Positions 23,404 through 35,100 of a stretch of 64,000 nt of DNA are shown piece by piece. Position numbers and translations under genes: made by a program. The DNA is from Sciurus carolinensis (lineage: Eukaryota; Chordata; Mammalia; Rodentia; Sciuridae), in contig NC_062220.1 of assembly GCF_902686445.1 (NCBI RefSeq), positions 94,178,143-94,242,142 of the forward strand, written 5' to 3'. Positions within the stretch are counted from its first letter, which is position 1. Every line of letters starts with the position of its first letter. The notes below the pieces were generated by a model. That model was not told where the DNA came from. It saw only the letters and a list, made by a program, of their open reading frames with translations, and made no database searches.

Positions 23404-24672
23404 GCTCAAATCCCTATAATAAATATATTCTAGGAATTTGATCTAATCAATCAGGAGAGCTGGTTACACAATCTATTCTTCTATGTCTGGTGCTAAAAGC
23501 TTGAAATGCTCAAAGTCATTTGGAAAAGAAAGATGGCTGTGAAATGGAAGAAGCAAGAGGAAACTGAAATCCTCAAAGATGAATTTTAATTGGCATTGGT
23601 TTCTTGCAACCCCAAGTCACCAACTTCATGATCAAGTACTCCATAGAAAAAGTTTTTGTCCCTTATCCAGGTGCTAAACACATACCTGCTCCGAGCCTGG
23701 CTGCTGTTCTACCCAGCAGTGCCAGCTGGTGGGTGGATGACAACACAAATGAACTGCACATGTGACTTGCACCAGGCTTCTGGGTATGAAAAGAATACTG
23801 GTGCTGCTCCACCATTTTATTTTAGCTTTCTAGATTTCACACAAAATATTTCTTGAAGCCCACATTAACCTAGAGCTAGGTAGGGAAGGGAATTCTGGAA
23901 GACATGGTTTCAGCTTAGCTGAGCTGACACATAAATCCATTCAATAGTGGTATCCAAACCTAGTTTAAGGACCACTGACTGGACAAATAATAAGGGTCCA
24001 GACAGCCTTTCTGAAAGTTTTTTTTGGGGAATTCAGGATTAAATTTATAGCCTTGTTGCTATAATCATGTTGACATCTTGGATCCACTGAACTTTGGAGG
24101 ATCATACAAGTCAAAGTCGGTTTAAGCTAGAGATTAGAACTCATAGAACCATCAGTTTACATCCCCTAAAACCAGAGTTCTTCATGTCCTTGTAAGTGTG
24201 TGGGGGCAAAACACAAGTCCCAATTGATTAGTTTCTGATTGACATATGCCATCCCTGGCTGCAGGCAGAGATAGTGGTCAATAGGAAATCAAACTTCATG
24301 CTGCTCTTACAATACAGTATTTCCTGAAGGCAGATGCCTCCTTCGTGGTTTTTCATGCCTCAAAGAGTTGGAATCACAGAGGCAAATAAATTTGTGAAGG
24401 ACAGAAAAAAAGTCACTCTTGTCCTGTTTCATGTTTTCCCTCTCCACTCCCTGCCCTCTTATGCTAATATATAACTTAAGGTCCACAAAATGAATTTGAT
24501 AACATTAAATTAATCAAGAAACAGAAATTTAAGTTGCAAGAAACAGAAATTTAAGTCAAACTAATTATAAACATACAAGTAAACATAAAAGAATGATAAA
24601 AGGAAGGAAGAAAGAAAAGTTATGGTTTGTTTTTTATTTGGCTCAAGTGATGGGTAATCTGGGGAGAAATTG
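23403..24672. other. Intergenic DNA, nothing recognised
   Basis: Mixed composition. A GGAAG/AAAG-rich stretch lies near 24,598-24,618. No repeat family or gene identified. Confidence 0.5.
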
Positions 24673-24740
24673 CTCTCTCTCTCTCTCTCTCTCTTTTTCT
24701 CTGTGTGTGTGTGTGTGTGTGTATGTGTGTGTGTGTGTTT
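24673..24740. repeat. Compound (CT)n-(TG)n microsatellite
   Basis: About ten CT repeats, a short T-rich break, then TG repeats with one 'tatg' interruption. Confidence 0.95.
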
Positions 24741-25325
24741 CTGTCTAGCAGAGGCTACATTTTCTCCTACTACAGCTGAGTTTACTCACCTTACTGTGGA
24801 TGGGAAGTGGAACACGGTTCAGATAACCCCTGGTATATCATCTCATTCAAATGATGCTAGAAGAGAAAACTTCCTTTTCCCCAAAATGTGCACATAAATC
24901 CCAGGGAAAGGCTCTAACGACTCAGTTTGGTGTAGCCAAGTGGATGTGATTATGGTTGGCCAAACCTGGACTCATGTACAACCTGTAAACAGAAGATTTG
25001 TTCAGCAACCCTCTAAAGTCACAAGGAGAAAAGGTGGGTCATTTCCCTCCAGTGAAATAAAGTATTAGACCAGGAGAAGTGGGGGAAGAATTGAATAAAC
25101 ACAATTGACAGGTGTCCATTACAGATCTTTTATGTCTCAAGGTTTCCAACAACTTCCCTGAAAACAGAGAGGACATTTACCATATAAAGAAAAACTCCTT
25201 GTTGATAGAAAGAAGAGAAAGTATGCAGAAGAGAGGAGCTGGGTGAATAGGTTGTCATCAAAACACTTGGAGAGTGTATCCTCTCTCTGTGTGTATGGCT
25301 CTTATATCTTCTTCTACCAGCCTCT
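24741..25325. other. Intergenic DNA, nothing recognised
   Basis: No repeat or gene identified. Confidence 0.5.
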
Positions 25326-25440
25326 TATCCCCTCAGGGGATAAGAACAGTACCCACCTCATTGGGCTTCTGTGGGGACTATGTGAGCTAATGCAAGTGAA
25401 CACTTGGTACAAAGTATGATGCACAGGAAGTTATTTTCAT
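25326..25440 (+). mobile_element. MIR SINE 3' part
   Basis: 'gataagaacagtacccacct', 'cattgggcttctgtggggac' and 'tatgtgagctaatgcaagtg' fit the MIR 3' half. Confidence 0.65.
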
Positions 25441-25860
25441 AAACAATAAACTTGTGTGCATTCATATAGCAGCCATTTTCCCACTGCACAGAGGATTGTC
25501 TGCTGCAAATAACTGCTACTCACTGCTTAGGGTTCTTTTTCTGGCACAGGGAGTTATTTGGAGTTAGTGGATATATATGGACAGGAATTAGTGGATAAAA
25601 ATTCCACTTCCTTGTCCCTGAATCATTTTGAGACCTCTTCTATGCCTTCTTTCAGAGTTCCCCAGCATGGCTGTACTCTTGATTGATGCCTTTGTTCAAG
25701 AATATGCCCCTTCTTTTTTTCTACTTCATTTCTTTTCTTGTCTGACTCCCCGACTCCCTTGTTAGTGTTTCCTAGAACCACCTCCTGAGCAAACTACTTG
25801 CAGGCAAATTCTCATCTCAGTATCTGCCTCCTGGGAATCTAAACTAGGACAATAAATTTG
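25441..25860. other. Intergenic DNA, possible old repeat
   Basis: Ends with 'tgcctcctgggaatctaaac', a phrase common to ends of ancient mammalian repeats, but no family can be named. Confidence 0.4.
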
Positions 25861-25990
25861 CAAAGAAATATTGTGAAAGGATATGCACCAAACTGTTCGC
25901 TATCATTACTTTGTAATTGATGGAACTGTAAGTTATTTTCCTTTTTGTTATCTATATTTTTAACATTTTCCACAATGAAAGTGGATAGCA
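25861..25990 (+). mobile_element. Old L1 3' UTR fragment
   Basis: 'gaaaggatatgcaccaaact' and 'taacattttccacaatgaaa' match the 3' terminal region of ancient L1 elements. Confidence 0.6.
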
Positions 25991-27065
25991 ACTAATTTAT
26001 ACTGGTTTAAAATCTCAAGCCTGGGTTTTTAGTTTCTACAGGATGTGACCTACTTCTAACTCTACATACCCAATTAAACATGTGTTACCTTTGCCTCCAC
26101 TAAGTTCATTCCTAGCTTTGTGGTCTTACTCATACTTTACCAAGCACTTTATATAACTCCTACCTCTTCCACAAGGCCTCCCCTCACTCACTCAGCCTAT
26201 GATGCCTGGTTATGTCCATTTCACTTAATCAACATTATCAGTTCTTCCTATACTCTGCAAGACTTTAAAAAGATTATATAAAGTACTTTTTAGCCATATG
26301 AGTCTCTCAAGCTTCTAGACAATTTGGATCATCAGCAGAGCTACTTTCAACACAAAAATAATGTAATACTGATTCAAGATAAATCACTCCCCCCAAAAAA
26401 AAATTATTTAAGATACTATCTGAGCAGCATCTGCTGTTTCAGTCTTTAACAAAGCATCTTTTTATAGGACAGCAGCAGTTAGGAAAGAAAAGAGAGAAAC
26501 AGAAGCTGGCTCTAATGCACTCAGTTCACCATCCATAAGTGATCTTTTCATTGAGGACACAGCCGATAAGGAGAAAAAGAAAGACAAAAAGCATTCTTGA
26601 CTTAGGAATGAAATCGCAGCTCCCCTTCAGTGGTCTGATTCAGATGCTCAGAATGGCCTTGTTAGGCCTGAGCCTCTTGTGAGTTATGAGTCTCCCTCTC
26701 TTTTCCCCCAGGCTTCATATTAAAGACAAGACGCAGCTGCCTGGGCCTCTAGAGATTTCCCAGCAGTCTATTATGGTGAAATAAAATACCATGTTATGCT
26801 GAAAAACCAGCCAGTCCTTTTTTCACATAGGCTGTGCAATCTCATGGCCAGGATAAAGGATCCCAGGCCCTGGACACTCACTGCTTCTCTTGAGGCATGA
26901 TCTATGTAGTACTTAAATGTTGTGTATGTATTCTGTGCATGATAGTGATTATTATCTTGTAAAGGGATTATATATGTTTGTATAATATGTGTATAGTCCA
27001 CCTTCTTGAAATACTGTCCTGAAGGAGGGCAACTATTTTATATCCTAGTGAAGAAATGTTCCCTG
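25991..27065. other. Intergenic DNA, nothing recognised
   Basis: No named repeat or gene. Contains a purine-rich segment near 26,487-26,600. Confidence 0.5.
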
Positions 27066-27180
27066 ACACTGGTGACACAGATGACTTGGGACTTTGATAG
27101 GCTTGTGATCTTCCCCGTTTGCACACTGGTGACACAGATGACTTGGGACTTTGATAGGCTTGTGATCTTCCCCGTTTGCA
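27066..27180. repeat. Perfect 2 x 57 bp tandem duplication
   Basis: The 57-bp unit beginning 'cactggtgacacagatgact' at 27,067 is repeated without a mismatch from 27,124 to 27,180. One further base (27,066) also matches. The period is a multiple of three, so the frame through it stays open, but no gene is supported. Confidence 0.97.
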
Positions 27181-27424
27181 TCTTTCATGTCATTTCTATC
27201 AGAGGACTGCATTATACAAATGCGTTGAGGTTTATGCATAATGATTTGTTGAACTGCTTCACATGTTGCAATCTCAGCTTGATCTGTCCCAGAGGAAAAT
27301 GGGGCCAACTAAAACAGGTCTGTAACCCAGCATGGAGATCTGGCGTATACTAGGGAAATGTTGAGAGGGTGTCAAATTGAAGACTATCTATCTCTAGTTA
27401 AATGGTTTAAACTCTAGTAGAGAC

Positions 27425-27825
27425 TGCTTCTGTTTGAATCTAGAAAGTTCCCCAAAGGCCCATGTGTTAATGACTTAGTCCTCAGTTTTGAGCAATTGGG
27501 AAGTGGTGGAACCTTTAGTAGATGGAACCTTTAGTAGGTGGAACCTTTAGTAGGTAGGAAGTTGGGACTTTAGAGGTGTGCTCTTGCAGGGTATACTGGG
27601 ACCCTGGATCCTCCCTCTCTGTCTTTGCTTTCCAGTTGCCAGGAGGTTGAGCAGACTTCTCTTCCACCCACTCCTGCCATGATATTCTGCTTCACCACAG
27701 TTCTAAAGCTGCAGGGCCACGTGCTTATGGATTAAACCTCTTAACTGTGAACCAAAATAAACTTTTCCTCATTTAAGTTGTTTATCAACTATTTCATCAG
27801 CCTGACAGAAACCTGACCACTACAG
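27425..27825 (+). mobile_element. Solitary LTR, MaLR/ERVL-type
   Basis: About 400 bp with 'ccccaaaggcccatgtgtta', 'ttgggaagtggtggaacctt', 'ctcctgccatgatattctgc', 'gtgaaccaaaataaactttt' and 'ctgaccactacag' at the end. The sequence has the promoter and polyadenylation-signal layout of a MaLR-type LTR. No internal genes. Confidence 0.72.
27506..27553. repeat. Three 16-bp tandem units inside an LTR
   Basis: Units 'gtggaacctttagtag', 'atggaacctttagtag' and 'gtggaacctttagtag' lie head to tail. They expand a motif normally present once in this LTR. Confidence 0.95.
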
Positions 27826-28457
27826 AGATAGGCTGAAAGTAAGCCTGATGCCCATCCTCGTATCTTGATTTCGACCATTAAGGAATAGAAAAAGTTTCAA
27901 ATTTCAGCAAGGACTTGAGTAAGCCCGTAGCACAGAAGAATCGCACATGAGAAATTACTGAGTTCTTCCTGCTAATGACAGTAGGTTTCCAAGTGTCAAC
28001 AGACAGCTCTCCCTGCACACTCCTTCCTTCCTCTACCATTTTACCTAGATACAAACTAGTAAGTAGGATAAATTAAGATCTCTCTCCTTGTTGGATATGC
28101 CTTGCGTTCAGAAATCTTTACTAGGAGACTTAAAAATCAAATTTCTTTCTGACTTATCTGTAGGTATATATGAGAGAATAACTAAGAAACCAATAATGAT
28201 ATAAATGTTAATTTATATGTTCTATCAGATATACAGGTCATTTTGGGGTACCCAAGTAAAATCTGAAGCAGTTGAATCTACCAACAGAGGGACAAAGATG
28301 GAGTCTTACTTATTTTCCTCTTTTTTTTATAAATGATCACAATAGTATTAGATTAAAACATTCATGCCCATTTTGAAGAAAATTATCTGAAAGGAAATTA
28401 TCAAATGCAATACATAACTATACCTTGAGCCACTTCTCTGCTTTTCAATTATGAAAG
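27826..28457. other. Intergenic DNA, nothing recognised
   Basis: A/T-rich. No repeat family or gene identified. Confidence 0.5.
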
Positions 28458-28573
28458 TAAAATGCTCTTTTTTTTTTTTTTTTTTGGGTGTTGGGTATCG
28501 AACCCAGGGCCTTGTGCTTACAAGGCAAGCACTCTACCGAGTGAGCTATCTCCCCAGCCCCTAAAATGCTCTT
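28458..28573 (-). mobile_element. Young ID SINE with perfect 12-bp target-site duplication
   Basis: The direct repeat 'taaaatgctctt' at 28,458-28,469 and 28,562-28,573 brackets an inverted ID copy. On the minus strand the body reads 'ggggctggggagatagctca', 'ctcggtagagtgcttgcctt' and 'gggttcgatacccaacaccc' with a poly(A) tail of about 16. Boxes A and B are intact. Confidence 0.97.
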
Positions 28574-29268
28574 CAAGTATAACTCATTAATGTTTCCAAG
28601 ATATAATAGTCCCTGATGAAAGAGAAATGACAATTGTCATCATCTCATTTTACAGATGTAACTTGGGATGAGTCTGCATATCAGTCAGAATAGCATGATG
28701 TGAGGTAGAACAGAGGGAAAAAATTAACTGCCCAGAATCTACAATGGGTTCCTTTTCTATCTCCTTGCCACTTTGACTACATAACAACCTAAGAACCCCT
28801 CACATTGCACTCTGGCATACTAAGAAAAATCTCCCCTGTACATCAGAATGGGCAGAGCAAAGAGCCAAATCACTGGACTTAGATTCTGCTTTGTTCACCA
28901 CCATAAATATACCTCTAATCCACATGCCCAGTGCCTACCCAACTGAGCACTTGATTCAGCATTAGTGAACTCAGATCAAATGAAAGAACAAATGAATGGG
29001 AATCATGTGGCTCCCATTTTGGTGTTTGAACCATTAAATCAATGCTTCCTAAAATGGTACCATCAGCCCCTTTAGAAAAGAGACCCTAGCATTAACTACC
29101 TGCTATTTCTCCTGCAAAAACACCAAGAAGAATCCTTTCACACTGACAAGGGACCACATACATCTGGTTCTAGTAATGCCCCTTCCTAATAAAACGAAGA
29201 CGTAAGTATAAATAAATAAGTAAACATTTAAAAATACCATGTATGTGGAAAGGTCTTTCATGTGTAAC
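28574..29268. other. Intergenic DNA, nothing recognised
   Basis: No repeat family or gene identified. Confidence 0.5.
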
Positions 29269-29269
29269 A

Positions 29270-29525
29270 GTACATTCATTGGTCCAAGTGATTTTTAAAT
29301 GTACTATCTCCTTTGATCTTCAAAAAACCTTATTAGGGTGGCTGGGGAGATAGCTCGGTCAGTAGAGTGCTTCCCTTGCAAGCACAAGGCCCTGGGTTCG
29401 ATCTCCAGCACCCCCCCCCCAAAAAAAAAAAAAAAAACAACTTATTAGGTAAGTATTCTTTTTATTCCTTTTTACAGATAAGGAAACAGAATTAAGTTGA
29501 GTAACTTTCCCAGAATCACACAGCT
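29270..29525 (+). mobile_element. MIR SINE split by an ID insertion
   Basis: MIR left part ('atgtactatctcctttgatc') and right part ('tacagataaggaaacagaat', 'cccagaatcacacagctc') are separated by a SINE. The right part resumes where the left part stopped. Confidence 0.8.
29329..29449 (+). mobile_element. Young ID SINE with 9-bp target-site duplication
   Basis: 'cttattagg' at 29,329-29,337 and 29,441-29,449 flanks an ID copy reading 'tggctggggagatagctcgg', 'cagtagagtgcttcccttgc' and 'ccctgggttcgatctccagc', then C-run and A17 tail. The body resembles the other young copy 0.8 kb upstream more than the older 'gtggtagagcac' type. Confidence 0.95.
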
Positions 29526-29652
29526 CAAAAATGAACCCTTCAAAATCAAATCAGTTTGAATCCAGAAAGAAGCATCTTACTGCTTCTCTCTGTTCTCTGG
29601 CTTCTTGCCTCCTCTCTTTCCTTTCTTCTCTGCTCCCCATTCAGTCTCTCCC

Positions 29653-29658
<6 letters not shown>

Positions 29659-29708
<50 letters not shown>
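29659..29708. repeat. (CT)n microsatellite
   Basis: About 25 uninterrupted CT dinucleotides. Confidence 0.97.
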
Positions 29709-29712
<4 letters not shown>

Positions 29713-30172
29713 TATGCTGATCTATGCATAGCTTTCTTCACTTTGTCGAAGATTTCCATAATCCTCAAATTTCCACTGCCATAGAGCCTTGCCAGTCCTA
29801 GACTCATATACAAGCAGGATGTTTGATATCTCAGCTGCCAGTCCTTTCTTCAGTCACTAACCAGCTATTGGGCGCATCCCAAGCTCACAGAATCTGCCTG
29901 AGCTGGGGTTGTTCACTTGTTTCACTTGGATACGAAGATGGTGATCATTAATTACAAAAGCAGTATTTAGAAATGGCTGCCACTTAGATTTTGGTCTACT
30001 AGTCTGTATAAACATGTGCTATTGATATAAATAATTTGCATCAGAGATTTGCTTGGGTTCTTCTGTAGAAATACTCTTCACATTCCAGACAGTATAAGGA
30101 TCCAATCACTACCCAGATTGCAATTACACTTTTTCATTTGATTCAACATAGAGAAACATACTAATAGTCTGT
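29709..30172. other. Intergenic DNA, nothing recognised
   Basis: No repeat or gene identified. Confidence 0.5.
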
Positions 30173-30319
30173 AACATTTTTTTAAAATATTTTTAGTTGT
30201 AGATGGACACAATATCTTTATTTTATTTATTTATATGTGGTGCTGAGGATCAAACCCAGTGCTTCGCACATGCTAGGCAAACGCTCTACCACTGACCTAT
30301 AACCCAGCGCAACATTTTT
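30173..30319 (-). mobile_element. Long ID-type SINE with target-site duplication
   Basis: 'aacattttt' at 30,173-30,181 and 30,311-30,319 flanks an inverted long-ID copy: tail side 'agttgtagatggacacaata', head side 'aacgctctaccactgaccta'. Confidence 0.93.
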
Positions 30320-31369
30320 GAGTGATAACTCTACAAGATAATGCTCAGTGGTTCACATGCATTAATTATTCAAGGCTTACAAGGATTGAACACCAACCCA
30401 ATTGTAAGTTATTAGTTACTAGCAGAGCCAGTTATCCTGTAAAGGCAGGCCTCTGGTCAGGGCCTACAAGCCCTTCTACTCTGTGACAAGTCTGGGCCAT
30501 CCCTGTAGAAGACAAGAAGAAATGACTCCCTCAAGGAATGTGAAATCCATTAGCACAGATGTTTTGAAAGTTTCATGAATGTAATAATAAAAGGCAGAAT
30601 GCAATCTAATATGGCCCTCTCTGTCCAGCAGATAAGGAATAATGATTATTTCTTTAAAAAAGAAAACCTTCAATTTGTGTGTGATACTCTTTAAAAGAAC
30701 TTAGAAAGAGGAAACTGCAGAGCATATTATAAGACAGGCAGACTCCCAAACATCACAATTACCTGGTGGAAAAGCAGAGCCAAGACTGAGGGGGAAAGTC
30801 CAGAAAGTCAGTGGCTGGGATGAACTTAAAAGTTGTATGTGCATCTGGAGATAAAGAGGTCAGAAGGGCTGAGGGAAGATTAGAGCTAATGACCCACAGG
30901 ACTAGAAATCCTCTAGCAGTAACCCCTAATACAAGACGGGTGGCTGCTACTATCAGGATAGCACAGACATGGAGAATCCAAGAATTAACAACCAGCACTG
31001 GAAGACCCTTGAAGGTCAAAACCTTTTCGTGGTTTATTTTGTTTTGCTATAAATCATTTACTTACTACACTGTAGTTTTTATGACAGTATACACTGTATT
31101 AATTTATGATCATCACTGGACTGAGAAAGAAAACACAAAGTTTATGTACAAAAAAAAATAAAAATAAAAATAAAAACAAAAAACACCCAAACTGTTTTCT
31201 TTTGATAGGTGACTGTGTGGGAAAAATCAATGCCAAGAGTCATTTCTGAAGGGTGGGAATCACTAAATCACTGTATAAACACCACCAGTTTTTAAATGAC
31301 TTCCAACTCTTATTTGGCAGTTGAAGTGGTCTCCACCAAAAAACTACATTTCATAAATACCTATTTGTT
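30320..31369. other. Intergenic DNA with an A-rich repeat
   Basis: Contains an (AAAAT)n stretch at about 31,147-31,180. The overlapping plus and minus frames near 30,759-31,161 have no recognisable product. No other repeat named. Confidence 0.5.
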
Positions 31370-31535
31370 TTTACTTTTAAATTGTTAGTTTTTAAAATTT
31401 TTTTAGTTGTAGACAGACACAATACCTTTATTTTATTTATTTTTATGTGGTGCTGAGGATAAAACCCAGTGCCTCCCACATACTAGGGCAACACTCTACC
31501 CCTGAGCCACAACCATAGGCCTTTACTTTTAAATT
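31370..31535 (-). mobile_element. Long ID-type SINE with perfect 14-bp target-site duplication
   Basis: 'tttacttttaaatt' at 31,370-31,383 and 31,522-31,535 brackets an inverted long-ID copy ('agttgtagacagacacaata', 'tgtggtgctgaggataaaac', 'acactctacccctgagccac'). Confidence 0.95.
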
Positions 31536-34087
31536 ATTTTTAAAAATGGAAAAAAATTAAAAATTGGAAGAATGCAGAACTAGGGAGTTCAGGACCTTGG
31601 TGGAAGAGTTTTAAGAATTTGACCCCCTTCAATATTTATTCATCAAAGATTATTTCTTCAAACTAAAAAAACATAATTTGATAATTCAATTGCTACTTTT
31701 AATCTCATCTCTGTCATATGCTGCATGGAATTGTACACTAAAATGTGAAGAGTTTTCAAACAAACAAACAAAAAAAGTTCATTTGTACTACATTTGTCCT
31801 TTAATGGTTATCTGATTGCAATTATCTTTTTCCAAAAAATATTGCTAGAACTTGCAAAGTTCTAACAGAAATTGGTATGGAGCAGTCAAGCAATGGCAAG
31901 TTCAAGAGGGGGGAAAAAAACAGTAAGTCCTGACTTTGAAAAGTATTTACATACATTCCAGAGTATTCCAAACACACAAAGAATAAACTTAGCGAGAAAA
32001 GGCATTCCATGCCCAAAATTGTATTTTAAACTGGGATCTGAGTGAAAGAAATACATTATGCTATTGATATATGGAGAGAAACAAAACAAATTGTAGGCCC
32101 AAATGGAGTGTTCTTGGAAGATTTGTGAGAGGGGCAAGTATACACCAAGTTGATACTTCGCATAAGGACTTGCTTTGCAATTTGAGCATTTTTGAGCTTG
32201 CAATGGAATTTTAAAGCCATCCAGAAACAACAGATGTTTGAACCTAAATGATCTAACTTCTTGATGCCAAAATTAGGGCTCTGAAGAGGAACGTAACTTA
32301 TGAAGAATAACTTCAGTAACTCTTCTCCAGGCAAACAGTTCAAAGAGATTTATTCTACTGCTTGCTGACCTACCCTTTTATCTGTGCCCATTTATTTACA
32401 AAGTGATAAAAATTTCTGTCAAATGGGAATATTAATAAATAAAACCCAAGTCTTTTTTCTAGGTCTGACTTCGATCTCTTCTCCTCTTTGAGCACTCTGT
32501 CTCTAAATGAATTATGAATCAGGAGAAGGACCCTTCTGAACATTATTTCCTCAAACTATTACAATACAAATATATATATGTAACAATAACTACTACATAC
32601 AATATATCACATATGTATATACCTACACAACACAGAATTTTCTAGCTAATTTTATAGTTGAAAATAGCCAAGCCAGACATTGCAAGTAAGCAAACAAAAG
32701 CCAACAAATACTAACTCCCACCATCAATAAATAAGCAAATTCTTCTTTGCAAGCTATTTTACTTAAGATTAAATAGGTAACAAATATCTGTCAAATCTCT
32801 GCTTTACTTGATTAAAACATGTAAATATAGAATTAAATATTACACCATTTCATTCTAAAACAAGGTTGTTTTTATTAGCTTTCAGATTAACTCCCTCTCA
32901 TTTATTAAACAAATGAATGTAATTTATACCATCCAATTGCTTTGATCAACTTCCAAAAAAACTACTTATACACCTCATTTACCAAATAAATTTCTCAGCA
33001 AAGTAGCAAGATTTATTTGTTTCCAGAATGATGTTAACGTAAAGATGTCTCTTATTTTAGCCATACAAATACAGTAAGATAGCACCTTTGAGGATAAAGT
33101 GGCAGTATGGTCACAGTTCTAAAAGGCAGCCAGGAACTCGAGAACTGTAACTGCATTTTAAAAATAGCTTAGCAGCTATGATTATAATTTAGCTCCCCAG
33201 CACGTAAGCGTGGTATGAACAGGAAATGGGAGTACATCTTCTGAGCCTGATAAGGGTCTCTAATGTAAGACATATGCTCTGTTGCTTAGCTGCCAAGCTA
33301 GGCCTAGCCAGAAAGAAGAAAAGCATATATATTTATCTTTAACCTAAAGATCAAATTTATAAATCTTGGAAGATTTTTTGAATTGCTATCGAGTTAAGTG
33401 ATGAAGCCGAGAATGTGTGGCACAGATTCAATTGTGAAAAATGTCTTTATTTGAAAAATAAAGATCTGAAGTAACTTCCAAAGGAAAATTCATTAAGTTA
33501 GCTATGCATCACAAGCTTTGTTATCTCAGGCAGCTTCGGTAGGGCTGATCTTGTCCTTAGAGATATCACTCCTAATCAAGAGGACTTTCATAACAAAAGA
33601 AACTTCATTGTCTATAAAGGTCTAAAGTTGGTCTCACTAAGGATTGTATGTTTAAAAAACATTTTACAATATCAATAATTTTTCATAGTTCTACTTACAA
33701 CAAGTAGGAATATAACAGAATACCCTTGGATTATGCCTATATTCTAGAAAAGAAATGATAGTTGATATTTTTCTAGATTGGTGTTTTGAGAAAGTAGAAG
33801 GAAAAAACAACACAATTCACAATGGTCATGTGACAATATATTAAAGCACGGACAGATCAAATCATACATAATTTTACAGTCCACATTAAAGACAACGAAA
33901 AGGAACTGATCTCCTTAGCCTACCATCAAAATACAAATTGGATTTATTATCTTATGATACAGATCATGGTAAGGAAAATTTGAGACATCTGGAAAACAAC
34001 AAAAAATTAGTTTTGATTACTAGGTTATATTACTTTACAAATAGAAATCTAGGAACATTTTTCTGGTTATTCAGAATAAGAATAAAT
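31536..34087. other. Repeat-poor intergenic block, 2.5 kb
   Basis: No repeat family recognised over 2.5 kb, the longest such interval upstream of the gene. Three overlapping minus-strand frames (31,822-32,343) contain no domain I can identify. A short 'atatatatg' stretch lies near 32,570. Candidate for conserved noncoding sequence, untested. Confidence 0.5.
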
Positions 34088-34362
34088 TTGCTCATTCAAC
34101 AAATATTTATTGAGTGCTTCTTATGCATGAGGCACTGTAGTAACTACTAGAGATTTAGCAGTGGGAAAGAAAGGGTGCTTACATTCAAGAAGTAGAAATC
34201 AGTCAATAAATAAATGAACAAGAATTCTTCCAGGGAAATTAATGCTATGAAGGGGACAAAAGAGTAATGTGTAGAAAAAGACAGAATTGATGGGGACTAC
34301 TTTAAATAATGTAATCAAGGAAAGCTTTACTTGAGCAGAGACCTGAATAATGAGAAGAAACC
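34088..34362 (-). mobile_element. L2 LINE 3' region
   Basis: 'attcaacaaatatttattga', 'gcatgaggcactgtagtaac', then 'ggaaagctttacttgagcag' and 'gacctgaataatgagaag' follow inverted L2 closely. Confidence 0.88.
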
Positions 34363-34515
34363 TGTCATGGTTTGGATCTTAAATGTCCCATGAAAGATCA
34401 TGTGTTGAAGTGCAGCATGTTCAGAAGTGGGGCCTTTAGAAGGTGATTGGATCAAGAGGGCTCTGATCTCACCGAAGGATTAACCCATTGATGGATTCAT
34501 AACTAAATTTAGCAT
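34363..34515 (+). mobile_element. LTR fragment, MaLR/ERVL-type
   Basis: 'atggtttggatcttaaatgt', 'agtggggcctttagaaggtg' and 'attaacccattgatggattc' resemble the 5' half of the LTR seen near 27.5 kb. Confidence 0.6.
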
Positions 34516-34529
34516 GATATCCTGGAACA

Positions 34530-34980
34530 GGAAAAGATAATGCATATGAATAATGTGTACACTTTAGTTAATAATAATATATCAATATTGGTTTAATAAT
34601 TACAGTAAGCACAGCATACTAAGATGCTCATAATAGGGAAATGACACAAGAAGCATGGGAATTCTCTGCACTACCTTCGCTTTCTTTGCAAATATAAAAC
34701 TGTTCTTAAAAATAAAGGTGATTAATTAAATAAATAAATATAGTATAGCCATATAATGGAATAATTCTATGAAATGCTCAAGAAGGAATAAGGAAGCTCT
34801 TTCAGAACTGATAAGGAAAGATATTCAAGATGGTTAAGTAAAAAAAGCAGTTGCATAAGAACTTGTATTTGCCTAAATAAACCCTGCATGTACATACAAG
34901 TACCTAATAGCAGTGTAGCAGTGGCCATCTGTCAAGGGAAAAGTGGAGAAAACAGAGTGGATGGAAAAGAGGGTGAGCAG

Positions 34981-35029
<49 letters not shown>

Positions 35030-35100
35030 AATAGCATGTGAATGAAATATCTATTTACCTGCCTATAGAACTCTATAAATAAGTACTGAGATGGACCCCT
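34530..35100 (+). mobile_element. Old L1 3' fragments with embedded (CA)n
   Basis: Two plus-strand pieces: a 3' UTR end ('atgggaattctctgcactac', 'tgttcttaaaaataaagg'), then a piece with 'tatagccatataatggaata' and 'aggaagctctttcagaactg'. The second is followed by about 20 CA repeats (34,983-35,025). Confidence 0.7.

Noticed and set aside
31822..32343. Three overlapping minus-strand frames as a possible pseudogene
   Set aside because: I could not match any of them to a known protein, and no poly(A) tail or duplication marks a processed copy.
34983..35025. Regular repeats as a CRISPR-like array
   Set aside because: This and the other short-period arrays are dinucleotide or tandem repeats without spacers, in a mammalian genome.
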